Shown in pieces: positions 21,900 to 31,691 of a DNA stretch of 64,000 bases (position 1 is its first letter; every line of letters starts with the position of its first letter). Source of the DNA: Paulinella micropora (lineage: Eukaryota; Cercozoa; Imbricatea; Euglyphida; Paulinellidae); the NCBI GenBank assembly GCA_019918135.1, contig WBZZ01006928.1, positions 23,501-87,500 of the forward strand, given 5' to 3'. The position numbers and the translations under genes are program-made. Under the pieces are notes generated by a model. That model did not search any database, was not told the DNA's origin, and saw only the letters and a program-made list of their open reading frames with translations.

Positions 21900-22833
21900 A
21901 TGGACGACGAATTACAAGAACTGAAAGATCAACAGGCATTAGAATTACATTTTCAGAAAAAACAAAGTAAGAAATGGAATACGATATGAGCTGATGAACC
22001 ATTGAAACAAGTGTTCGTAGATTTAGCGGATATGTCTAAGTTAAAAGATAAACTAGGTAATAAAAATATGTATTTCTGTTGGTTTGGATTGATAATAATA
22101 GTAGATTTTTAGAAGTTAGACCGCTAAAAAATAAAACTGCGAATGAAGTATATACTGGTTTGAAATCTATTCCATATATCCCAGAAATCATTACAACAGA
22201 TAGCAGTGGAGAATACAAAGGAGCAGTTAATAAATATTTTGATGAACATAACATTGAACACAGAACAGTTGAAGTAGGAGACCACAAAGCACTTGCGATA
22301 GTCGACAGAGTTATTAGAACTATTAGAAGGTGGCTTGACATACTATTTGAAACTAATGGGAACTTTGACTGGTCTCATACATTGATGACATAGCCAAAGC
22401 TTACAACATGAGGTTTCATCCAACAATCAAAGCTAGACTAATTGATGTATTGAAAGGAAAAGCTACTAATAAACAAAAAATTGAAAGAGATGAAAGTATT
22501 AACGAATTTGAACCTGGCGATAGGGTAAGACGAGAAGTTCAACGAAATCTATTTTCAAAAGGCGGACGAACTTAGTCAAAGCAGATATATACGGTTTTGG
22601 GTAGAAATTGATTTAAGATTGTGCTATCTAATAAAGAACTAGTTAGCCCCCATGAGTTATTAAAGACTAAGTTTGAAAAACCAGTTGACGATCAAAAGCA
22701 AATTAACGAACAAGTTCAAGAGATAACGAAGGAGAAGAAAATAAAGCAACAGTTAAAAAAAGAAGACATACAACCAGAAAACATAATTGAAACCAAACGA
22801 CACAAAAAGAAAAAGATAATTTTAGAATTGTAG
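21900..22833 (+). pseudogene. PLV A: retroviral-type (rve) integrase
   Basis: Fragments in several frames make up an integrase of the Maverick/PLV type. VFVDLADMSKL holds the first Asp, NNSRFLEVRPLKNKTANEVY is the hallmark strand, and ITTDSSGEYKG holds the second Asp. NIEHRTVEVGDHKALAIVDR covers the third catalytic position, where this copy has Asp rather than Glu. The C-terminal part (FEPGDRVRREVQRNLFSKGG) matches the SH3-like DNA-binding end. It would insert the viral genome into host DNA. An in-frame TGA at 21987 and frameshifts near 22060, 22395 and 22575 make it a pseudogene. Confidence 0.85.
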
Positions 22834-23530
22834 TATTTCCCTAAAATAATAAAAATGGTCATCGCAATGCGGTATGTCGTAAAGTGCGGACGAATTTGCC
22901 GTTTCTTTATTTTTTTGCACGAATGCTCAGAATTTTGAGCAAATGAGCAAATGTTTTTTCGATCTGCCTCGTTTTCTGTCTGTGGGGATACGTGAAAAAA
23001 CATGGTAAAACGATGAAATCTCTTAATACGACAGACTTTGTAAAAAATCGTCTGCGATAGGAAAATTCAAAACGAGGGGGGTGTTGGGACCTTAGAAACA
23101 ACCCCCCTCTCGTTTGTCCTTTTTTGGTGAGAGGATATTCCCCACAGGTTTTCGTTGAGGGTGTGAAGCCCGCATTAGAGTGTTCGGCCGAGAGGAGAGA
23201 GTATTCCTGCCTTTTTATTGTTAGTTGAGGACATAGCGTTGCAAAAGAACCTGGATAGGCAGTAGGACAGAGTGTTCCTAGTAGCATCGATAGTCGACAG
23301 TGTCTACAGTGTTTTCGTGCCATAGCGTCATTTGTTGTTTGTTGTATCACTTGTTTTGTATTATGTGTAAGCTTACTGCTTGTGGATGATTTGATTTACT
23401 CTTATCCCTTTTATATGACACTTATGTTTGGTTTTGATGTAGTATTTGCGTGATAACTGCGTCATATCTTGCTTGTTGTTGTCGTTTATGTTAATGGCTT
23501 CGACCGGATATAATGCAAGCTAACATGCAA
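22834..23530. other. Non-coding spacer
   Basis: Between the integrase and the tandem repeats. A minus-strand frame at 22907-23350 has Cys/Arg/Pro composition with no domain, and I do not call it. Nothing else stands out. Confidence 0.4.
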
Positions 23531-24700
23531 GCTAAGTCTAAAGGTTTTAAAAATTGATGGGAGTAGCATGGCAATGAAAGATTTTAATGTATTTTAACTA
23601 TTTTAAACAAAAAAATGTAAAAAAATTTGAATTTCTAGCCGTTACAACTGTTTTTCGACCGTTATGTATATTTTGGCTACATTGTGGTTTGGGCTTGTCT
23701 GAGCTTGGTTTTTCTTTGTTTTTATGTTGTTTTACATCAAAATCAACGTAATTATATTTAGTTTATTAAATTCTAATGATATTACTTCAAATTCAAATTC
23801 AAATGTGACTAGAAATTTTCAAGTTGGTTACTGGTGGCAGCCACTCACTTGTAATTGTTATACATACTCACTGACTACTTGAACTAATCATGAAATTATA
23901 TTAATACTAGTTTTTTTAGCATATTTAAAATGTTTTTGAAGCATAAAACCGGTGCGGAAGCTTAGATTTCAGAGTCAGTGACTGTGTTGTACACTAGTCC
24001 GGCACTGTGACACTAAGACTACTTGCCACTTAAGCTAAGTCTAAAGGTTTTGAAAATTGATGGGAGTAGCATGAAAATGAAAGATTTTAATGTATTTTAA
24101 CTATTTTAAACAAAAAAGTTTTAAAAAAATTGAATTTCTAGCAGTTACAACTGTTTTTCGACCGTTAGCTATATTTTGGCTAGATTGTGGTTTTGGCTTG
24201 TCTGAGCTTGGTTTTTCTTAGTTTTTATGTTGTTTTACATCAAAATCAACGTAATTATATTTAATTGATTAAATTCTAATGATATTACTTCAAATTCAAA
24301 TTCAAATTCAAATGTGACTAGAAATTTTCAAGTTGGTTACTGGTGGCAGCCATTCACTTATAGTCGTTATACATACTCACATACTACTTGAACTATGCAT
24401 GAAATTATTATATATTAATACTAGCTTGTTCAGCATATTTACAATGTTTTTGAAGCATAAAACCGGTACCGAAGCTGACACTTCAACTTGGTTGAGAGAC
24501 ACTGTTTTACACTAGTCACTCCGTCACTGGCAGATACTAACTTGAGACTACTTGCCACTCACTTGTAATCGTTAGTGATACATATTTAATACTCACTTCC
24601 TACTTGAAGTATGCATGAAATTATATTAATACGAGTTTGTTTAGCATATTTATTAATATAATGTTTTTGAAGCATAAAACCGGTGCGGAAGCTTAGAAAT
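23531..24700 (+). repeat. Tandem repeat, unit about 503 bp, two full and one partial copies
   Basis: The unit starts GCTAAGTCTAAAGGTTTT at 23531 and again at 24034. A third, internally deleted copy begins near 24541 and retains the part around GAAGCATAAAACCGGTGCGG. Each unit contains a small CAAATT microsatellite, three repeats in copy 1 and four in copy 2. The units are AT-rich and non-coding. They could be satellite DNA or sub-repeats of a retroelement end. Confidence 0.85.
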
Positions 24701-24787
24701 GACGTTTATGCGCCTAGTCATAAAAGTTACTACTTAGTCACAAGTATTAGTGTCAGTGACTTGTGGAAAGACTATATAGAAAATATA

Positions 24788-25759
24788 CTACATTATCGTG
24801 TAATTTTGATGATCGTCCGGTCTTATGACATGGGGGTGAACATAAACCTCAAGTGCCTCATGCACGATGGCTATCTTTTTGTGATCCATCGCTAGACTCA
24901 GCTCATAAGCCTCATAAGAGTCAGTAGCGTTAATGGGATCAATATCACTCTCCTCTCCTCTTTTTACTCCATATATCACTCGCCGTGCGGCGCAATCAAT
25001 CACAGCCCCCATCGTAGCCAATTGGTCATACGACAGTAATATTGATCCGTGGTAACCGGGGACGACATAAAGGTCCATGCGGTATACTCGTGCGGATTTT
25101 AATTTAAAGGTTAGTGTGATGATGCCCGTGATGACCGTCCGGCTACTAACTCCCTTCAAAGCGCCCGTCGAATTTTTCATATTTACGTCCACCCAATCCC
25201 GGTATCGATTTAAGAACTTCCGGCCGACAATATTAATATTCGCCATCGTATCATTACCAACTTTTAATACAGTTTTCAAAGTTTCACAATAAAGTTCTGT
25301 ATAACACAAAGCATCGGGCCTGTGTAGATTTGCTGCGAGAACAAGAACTTTGCGTTCCAAATTTTGGAGTCTTGTCTCCAAGTCTTTCATCTCCTCCTTC
25401 TTCTCCTCTTGTTTCCCCTCACTAACGTTTTTACTATTCAGCGGTATCGGTGCGTTTACTATGTCAGTGATATTGACTTGTGGCACTTGAGTGCACTTAT
25501 TGTCTTTTTTCTCGCCGCCCGCCGCGATCGCTGACATTGAGTCTGTTCGTAATTGTTTGCTTGGCCGAGGCGATACGCCTAGTTTCGCCTTCCTATTTGC
25601 ATCAGTTATCATTGGTAATCGTGATGTGTGAACGGGTATGAGGCTACCTTGGGGCTGCAGCCTCTGTATACCCACATCTTTGCTCTCACACAGAGGAAGT
25701 GTTGGCCCAGTCTGCACAACAGCATTAGAAAACACTGTGAATTTAGGGTTAAAGTTCAC
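24788..25759 (-). CDS. Retropepsin-like protein of the gypsy-type remnant
   Basis: 323 residues. The first 110 are disordered and Lys/Glu-rich, then a coiled coil (MKDLETRLQNLERKVLVLAA). The C-terminal half is protease-like: the active-site position reads GNDTMANINIV, with the usual DTG changed to DTM. The strand SILLSYDQLATMGAVIDCAA matches the ILG-DfL..-ga.id end of retroviral-type aspartic proteases. Loss of the active-site Gly suggests an inactive enzyme. Confidence 0.6.
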   Translation of the reverse strand: MNFNPKFTVFSNAVVQTGPTLPLCESKDVGIQRLQPQGSLIPVHTSRLPMITDANRKAKLGVSPRPSKQLRTDSMSAIAAGGEKKDNKCTQVPQVNITDIVNAPIPLNSKNVSEGKQEEKKEEMKDLETRLQNLERKVLVLAANLHRPDALCYTELYCETLKTVLKVGNDTMANINIVGRKFLNRYRDWVDVNMKNSTGALKGVSSRTVITGIITLTFKLKSARVYRMDLYVVPGYHGSILLSYDQLATMGAVIDCAARRVIYGVKRGEESDIDPINATDSYEAYELSLAMDHKKIAIVHEALEVYVHPHVIRPDDHQNYTIM

Positions 25760-25792
25760 GGTTTTCTCCTTCCTCTCTCCTTCCCCCTTCTG

Positions 25793-27279
25793 TCATTCCA
25801 CCACCTCGAATCGATTACCTTGAGTAGCGTCCGGGTAGGATGACGGATCGGTGTCCGAGGCAGTGTTATAAGCCTTACCTCGACCGAAGTTTGGGTTGGA
25901 GCTTGCCCATGAGCCTCCTAGTCCTCTAGGTGGGGGGGCTGGAGCCCGAAAAGCTCTTCCTCCATGAGGATTAAATCCCCGACCTCCTCTTCCTCTATAA
26001 GGGGTTCCCTGCCACCTCGAGGCTCCTTCCATGCTCCTCCTCCTCGTCCTGCTCCTCCTCCTCCTCGTCCTTCTCCTCCTCCTCCTCGTCCTCTTTGAGA
26101 GGCTTCTTTGTTCTTTTGTCTCTCCCTTTCCTCCTTCTTCTTCTCCATCCTCTTCATATAGGCAATAATTGCCTCTCTTAACTCGTCGTCATCACACTGA
26201 TTGGCATACCAGCCTTCGTTCGTAGAGGCAGTCTGAAGCAGCCGGAAAAGGCCCAGTTCATGGCCTTCCGTCTTACTTAGAAAGTTAGCCCTTGCTATTG
26301 GGTTCTGCCTGTCATGATTGAAAGAGCATTCTCTGTGCTCCATCTCTGCCTTACACGGCAAGCCCGCGAACCACCTCCAGCATGAGACCTTAAGGTCTGG
26401 CTCTCTCTGTCTCTTCCAACCGGCAACTCGGTTTGTGTACGTGGCTTGTGCGCCAACAGGTACACCGCCTGCCTGTGCCATGTGTGCCTCCGTGACTGTG
26501 TCCAAGTGAGAACATGCACTCATAACTTCTTGGAACAGTGCTGCCGCAGCAGCGTTTCGAACCGTAGCTTCGAACACGTGTGTCTCGAGGAAGTTATTGG
26601 ACTTCACTGTACTAAACGTCGGGCATTGTTGTAATACTATGAGTTGAGTAAGTTTGCTCGGGTGCACTGAGTGCAATGCCGAAAAAAAATAGAGAATGAT
26701 CGGCTTGCGGCCATAGAATAACCCATAGGAGGAAACTACCTCCGTAAGGGTCGCCGCCAAGCTAGCCGCACTCCTCAAACTCATCGCCACTGTCTCAAAT
26801 ATTTCAAATCCTATTAGAGTACCAGTGCAGAGATGCTGGTATCCATGAGATTGAAAATATGAAATGAGTGTGGCCACCGCCAGTTCACACTGAGCGTCTA
26901 GGCCTGTTGCATTGTTTCTCTTAAACTCCTCCTTCTTTCTCAAAACCTTGTACTGTGTTAGATCGAATCCTTCTGAGACTAAAGATTGATCAAAAACAGT
27001 AACAAGAGCTTCATATTCCTGAGTTTCGTCACAAGGAAAAGCCTTCATGCAGGCATTGATCTCTTTGAGCTTGTTCAGAAGCGAAGCATCAGAGTCTTTG
27101 TCTGGCGTAGAGCATGAGACTTGCCACTCCTGCTTTCTTCCCTTGAAGGCATTTATGATCTTTTGTCTGTCCTTCTTCTCAGTGTTTGTGACCACCACCG
27201 TAGTTGAGCCCGGGGGTGTAGGGGCTGGTGGGCAGGAGCTGGTGGGGGAAGATATGCCGGAGGGGGTGCCCTTGCACAA
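25793..27279 (-). pseudogene. Gag-like protein with CCCH zinc finger and RGG boxes
   Basis: The main frame (25918-27279) is 453 residues, largely helical. Near residue 310 it holds CWRWFAGLPCKAEMEHRECS followed by FNH, a C-x8-C-x8-C-x3-H finger of the kind used for RNA binding. Next come a basic helix (KRMEKKKEERERQKNKEA) and Gly/Arg repeats (RGGGGEGRGGGGAGRG). After a frameshift the RGG segment continues in 25793-26032 (PYRGRGGRGFNPHGGRAF). The combination suggests an RNA-binding nucleocapsid domain. No named family. Confidence 0.55.
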
Positions 27280-28570
27280 CTCACTGTTGCTTTCATTCTT
27301 TCCAGTCTCATCTTCTTCTCGAACTCCTCGTTCTCTTTCGCCTTCTTCTTCTCAGATATCAACAGCTTTTGAGCATGAGTGATGAAGGCCGCCAACTCAG
27401 AAGCAGATCTGAGAAAATTATATTTCTCCACATAATATTATTGTTCGACACCTGCTTTATTGACGACCGGTGGTGCAGCTGTGGTTGTTTTAAGGACAGA
27501 GTGATCCTTGGTAGGAATCCATCTCTTCCACGCCTGCTTGTGCAGTAACGCACCCACCAACAGTCTGAGCTTGGTCAGTATCCTGTCGGTCTTATCTAAC
27601 TCATCAACCACAGGATGAATTTCTCCTGCTGCCTTAATGTTTTTCTCCATCTCATTCTTCCCCTCCTCCAAAGCCTTCATTTCAGTCGTAAAAAATTGGA
27701 ATACGCCATTCAAGTTTTTTGAACCTAGAATGGTCTTCATTTTGCTATATCGACTGCCTCCTGACCAGTCGCGAGGAGTCTGGCCCTTGCCCTTGGGTTT
27801 GCGTACTGGAGGTAGCCCTCACACCGTGGGCCGTACGAACGTTCCCAAATCAGAGCTTGGGTGTACACCCCAAAGATAGCATCAAGTAGTTCAAGTTGGG
27901 TATGTGAATCCCCAAACTTGATATGCTGCACCTTCTTTCTCTCTTCTTGATTGGAGACCAGTTTGCCTAGGAGTTGTGCTGTGTTTGATAATGGGATATA
28001 GACATCCCTTCTAGTACGACTCCTCTCTCTTCTTTCTTAAATCATGAGGGATCCACACATAAGTGTCCTTCTCCGCCCCCATCGTGTTATCAAAATCTTC
28101 TTTAGAGAGGTCATAGTGGGCTTGTACCCACTGTTGTTCCTCTACTGTGATCTCCTCCCCTTCAATATTAATCAAGTCGATCATTTGTCGTCCTCCTCCT
28201 GTGTGGGCAGGTGGTATGGGATTACCATATGCTCCACTGCTCTCTTCTTGTTCAAGTCCTCCTCCTCCTTCATCTTCGTCTCTTTCATATTCTCTTACAT
28301 CCTCCCAGCTCTCTTCTACTCCTCCTTCTCCTCCTTCATTCCCTCTCCCTCCTCCTCCTCCTACTCCTACTCCTACTCCTATTGTTACTCTTCGTCTATT
28401 AATCTCTGTTCCTCTACCTACTCCTCCTCCTCCTGCGTCTTCTTCTTCTTGTCCTCCTCCATCATCCGATCATCTCCTCCTTCATTCAATCCTCCTCCTT
28501 CTTGTTGCATTAGCTCTTCTTGTTCTTGTGATTCCAAATATTCACTCACCTCGGTGGTCTCTGTCGACAT
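27153..28570 (-). pseudogene. N-terminal Gag region of the gypsy-type remnant, frameshifted
   Basis: ATG at 28570 starts MSTETTEVSEYLESQEQEEL, followed by Glu/Gly-rich coding repeats (the CT-rich plus strand at 28240-28450). Sensible sequence resumes at about 28200 (MIDLINIEGEEITVEEQQWV) and passes through 27737-27931, 27438-27740 and 27153-27431 with at least four frameshifts or stops. The segments are helical and charged, as in Gag matrix/capsid regions. Confidence 0.5.
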
Positions 28571-28709
28571 GGTGTCGTATTAGTAAATAACAGGATGACA
28601 GTGTCAGCTCCTATGTTATGTTTTCGTTCGTTTGAGTTCTGTTCCTCCTTCAGTCGACTGACTAGTGAAGAGAGAAACTAAGAGAGGATAGAGTGAGATC
28701 CTCTTTCCT

Positions 28710-29018
28710 CTATGTGACAACGTTTGAGGAGGGAAACCATTGCAGACAAAGAGTTCGGGGCACAGCAGAGGATAAGGCCAAGCTTTTGGTGTCTTGCTGC
28801 ACCTGGAGGAGAATCTTTTCTCGAGCTTTTTCTAGGGCTGGAACAAGCTCGTAGGCGCGAATGCCAAATACAGTCTCCGGTGCCGCCCCGCGCGCAAAGA
28901 TCAAATGACGTTGTGTTACATGAAGCCGTGCTTGTAGGGGTTTGGGGTTTTTCTGCAACTCGGTGACTATCCGCCCTAACAGCTGTTTGAAATCGGCTCC
29001 AGCAGAACTGTCGGACAT
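28710..29018 (-). CDS. Unknown 102-residue protein at the left edge of the GC-rich block
   Basis: ATG at 29018 gives MSDSSAGADFKQLLGRIVTE. The middle (LHVTQRHLIFARGAAPETVF) and C terminus (EKAREKILLQVQQDTKSLAL) look like a folded helical protein. No family recognised. Upstream, at 29100-29225, lie long G and C runs like those in front of other genes of this block. Confidence 0.45.
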   Translation of the reverse strand: MSDSSAGADFKQLLGRIVTELQKNPKPLQARLHVTQRHLIFARGAAPETVFGIRAYELVPALEKAREKILLQVQQDTKSLALSSAVPRTLCLQWFPSSNVVT

Positions 29019-29097
29019 GAGCCCCGTTGCAAAGACGGGGCTTCCCCTCCTTTCTTCCACCCCAGCCCCCCTTGCCTCTTAGACAAGCCACAACTTT

Positions 29098-29230
29098 GAG
29101 AAAGAGAGAGGGGGGGAGGGGGGGGGAGAGCCCAAGTGTACAAAAGGGAACAGCCAGATGACTCCCCACCCCCACCTTTCTCCCTCCCTCTCTCTCTCTT
29201 CACATACAATCCCCCCCCCCCGCGCCCCTC
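29098..29230. other. G-run and C-run tracts in a divergent intergenic region
   Basis: Runs of G at about 29108-29126 and of C at about 29213-29222 separate two divergent genes. Similar tracts lie upstream of other genes in the GC-rich blocks. Confidence 0.6.
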
Positions 29231-29359
29231 CTCTTCCTGAGGTTCGCGCATGTTTCGCCTTTTTTGTTTTTGTGCTAAGAAGAACCAAGGAAAGAAAGAA
29301 AAATCTTGGCTAGGAACCAAGCAAAAAAAAGCTGGCCCTTATTCCTTGTTCTTTAGGCC

Positions 29360-30217
29360 ATGGACAGCAGACGGAGTTTGTTTGGAGAGGCGGGGCCCGA
29401 GGATGTGGAATGCGGAGAAGTTGTGATTACTTGCGTGGCGCAGACCCAAGCGGACCCGGCGCGACAAGTCCCTGGCTCGGCCGTCACGTCCTACAGCGGT
29501 GACAAGGCGGTCCAGGTGCAGACATGCGACATAGTAATCGCGAAGCGTAGCGATCTGCAGAGAGCCGTCGGGGAGCTGCCGCTGGTGACCAACGTGGCCA
29601 CGAACTGGGATCGAGTGGATCCCCGCAAGCCACTTGCGGCGGGCGCGGGCGAGGTACTGTGGAGATTTATGGGGGTGTGCGGGGAGGACGGGCTGCTGCA
29701 GGGCAAGCAGGTGCGCGTGCAAACGCAAGGTGTGACTGACATGTACCTGCCACACTTAAATTGTTCCCCCAAGTCCGAGTGGGCGCACGAGGACATGCTT
29801 TTCTATGCCCGGCTGCCCTACCCGGAGGAGCCGCCCAATCGCTGGTCACTGCCCGCCAAGGAAGGAAACTCCCGCGTCCTGCTGGAGGCACACTGCTTGG
29901 CGGCAGCCGCGAATGAGGACTACGCCGGCTTCGCGCGCGCTGGTTGTCCAAAGCAAGTGCAGGAGTGGGCCCGCCCGGCGCGTGCCCGAGCAGGGGGGGC
30001 TATCGCCGCGCAGCCGGCCAGTGTGGCCGAGGCCAGAGCCAAGGCGGGCCCTGCTGGTCGAGGGTCGGGAGTTGTGGGCCACCAGCTGTTTTTGTTGCTG
30101 CAGCGGAGCGTTGTCGACTATGTCACGCACTCGGCGCGTCGGGAAGATAACGTGCAATACGTAGGACAGTGTGTGCGTCAGGGCTATTTCGGGGAAATGA
30201 GTCGAGTCTACATGTAA
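29360..30217 (+). CDS. Unknown 285-residue protein of the GC-rich block
   Basis: Intact ATG frame starting MDSRRSLFGEAGPEDVECGE. Strand-like segments (EVVITCVAQTQADP, KAVQVQTCDIVIAKRSDLQR) fill the first half. The middle has GVTDMYLPHLNCSPKSEWAH. After about residue 215 comes an Ala/Arg/Gly-rich linker and a short C-terminal helix (LFLLLQRSVVDYVTHSARRE). No signal peptide or transmembrane segment. It is one of the few unbroken genes here and has no intron. No family recognised; a virion protein is possible but only by context. Confidence 0.6.
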   Translation: MDSRRSLFGEAGPEDVECGEVVITCVAQTQADPARQVPGSAVTSYSGDKAVQVQTCDIVIAKRSDLQRAVGELPLVTNVATNWDRVDPRKPLAAGAGEVLWRFMGVCGEDGLLQGKQVRVQTQGVTDMYLPHLNCSPKSEWAHEDMLFYARLPYPEEPPNRWSLPAKEGNSRVLLEAHCLAAAANEDYAGFARAGCPKQVQEWARPARARAGGAIAAQPASVAEARAKAGPAGRGSGVVGHQLFLLLQRSVVDYVTHSARREDNVQYVGQCVRQGYFGEMSRVYM

Positions 30218-30344
30218 ACGGAAGGAGTTGAGTTGTATTTTAATTAAATTTGGGCAAGTGAGCCAAAACAAGACTTTTAATTTGGCAGGCTGGCTGGCTG
30301 GCTGACAAGGCGGCCGTAAGGGCTGGGAGTTTTAATGTTTTATG

Positions 30345-31691
30345 CTGCTGGTACTGCAATTTTTCTGTTTCGCAGTAGGTGGGCTACGTCTACAAAGGCC
30401 AGAGGTCCGGCCAGTGGGTCCAGGACGTCGCTTGTGCCTTTTCCCGCCTCCTCGGCATTCAAGAGGGGCGGGACTAGTGACAAGACTTGTTGCAGTGCTT
30501 TGGTGTAACTAGTGCAATTAGAAAGCTGCTTACCAAACAACCCTTGCGTTGCCGGTTCAAGGTTTGTATACTCTCGGGTTGGTAGAAGAGGTTCTGATTT
30601 TGAGAGAGCCCTAGCAGCTCGTAGGTCGCCCTGCAGCGTTCCTGCCAGTCGCAAGTCCGAGAAAGTAGCCGAGAACTGGACACAACAGCAATCTGTTCTT
30701 GTCCCAATCAGCAGCAGCATCCTTGTGTGCTGGATAGCTATTTGTTACCATTGCTCTTATTTCAGGGCTTTTGTCATCATCATTGCCCGAGAGAACAAGT
30801 GCAAAATATCGGTTCTCAATCTCAACTGCTCCAAGAACTCGGACCGTAACATCATTAATAGTCCACACATTGGTGTGTAGGCAGTAGTCCAGAGCGGCGT
30901 AAATTGCATAGTCTACCACGCTGAGCAAGTCGTCGTTGCGGGCATGGCCTGCAAAGGCAAGGATTCGTTGGTCTTGTTTGCCTTGTAGCTTTGGGAATGT
31001 TTCTTTAGTGGGCCCGAGTTTCTGTATGAACTTGTCCAAGAAGTTTTCAATAATTAAATCGCCCGTGTCCGTAAGTTTTTGGTTGGCTAGCAAATCCTGG
31101 AAAGCTTCCTGGGCCTTCTGCAAACATGTCCGATAGGCTTCGTACGATTCAGTCATCGTCAGAACGTTGGTGCCAGCAAATAGACCCCGCCTCCATATCT
31201 TTTCATGTAGCGGCAGAAAACTACGATGATTCTTTGCCCCAAGGATGCTAGTGACGGATTCAGCCAACCAGGGCACAACTTCTGCGTACGGATGGTAGGG
31301 GGTATCTGGTAGCTTAGCTCTGGCGGCGTGTTGTGCAGCAGAGAACGAATCCTCGTTCCGGGGCGCGGCTTCGTCGACTTGGTTCCTTAGAGTAAAAGTC
31401 TTTTGCGTGAACTCTAGCATAAACTTGCTGTACGTCGGCATTGAGATGACTTGGTACGATGACTTGGTACGGGCTTTGCTCGGCCGAGGTAGCAGCACCA
31501 GCAACAGCAACAACTTCAGACCTGATGATGACAGCACGTAGTGCATGGAAGACGCCCAACACAATCGAACCTTTGCCAGCAAGTGCTCTTTGTCTAGGGT
31601 CAGGCCTCCTTAACTCCACCAGACCTGGAACGTTCACTTCTTTTTCGACACCACGAGGGGCAAGAGAAGTTGGATGCCTTACAGCTGCGGT
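30345..31691 (-). pseudogene. C-terminal half of a giant unknown protein (frameshifted)
   Basis: Reads on in the same frame after the TAG at 31692-31694 of the ORF to its right. At 31446-31471 a 13-bp tandem duplication shifts the frame into 30611-31582, and a further frameshift near 30690 leads into the frame ending at about 30345. Segments such as SPYQVI, MPTYSKFMLEFTQKTFTLRN and YAIYAALDYCLHTNVWTIND look like a globular alpha/beta protein. With its partner it makes a protein of about 1,040 residues. No family recognised. Confidence 0.5.
31446..31471. repeat. 13-bp tandem duplication causing a frameshift
   Basis: ATGACTTGGTACG occurs twice in tandem (31446-31458, 31459-31471). Removing one copy would restore a continuous frame across this point, so the duplication itself broke the gene. 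Confidence 0.85.

Larger units (their letters stand above)
15645..22833. mobile_element. Polinton-like virus fragment A (endogenous, decayed)
   Basis: An AT-rich block of about 7.2 kb holding a packaging ATPase, a small structural-type protein, a two-helix membrane protein, a 4-kb fibre gene with S74 chaperone (all minus) and a retroviral-type integrase (plus). This gene mix is characteristic of Polinton-like viruses and virophages that integrate into protist genomes. No terminal inverted repeats, capsid gene or polymerase were found, so it is a fragment. Most frames are interrupted. Confidence 0.8.
24788..28570 (-). mobile_element. Retroelement remnant with Gag (CCCH finger) and protease only
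   Basis: Reading right to left: an acidic N-terminal region, helical Gag segments, a CCCH finger, RGG boxes and a retropepsin-like domain. RT, RNase H and integrase should follow to the left of 24788, but the tandem repeat lies there instead. The protease flank (SILLSYDQLATMGAVIDC) is of gypsy type rather than copia. No LTR was recognised. Confidence 0.65.

Noticed and set aside
22907-23350. 147-residue minus-strand frame
   Set aside because: No domain, odd composition, no start context, in a non-coding spacer.
23531-24700. CRISPR array or telomere
   Set aside because: The unit is about 503 bp with no short repeat-spacer pattern and no telomere hexamer.
28044-28590. Ser/Pro-rich plus-strand frames
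   Set aside because: They are the antisense of the Glu/Gly-rich start of the minus-strand Gag.
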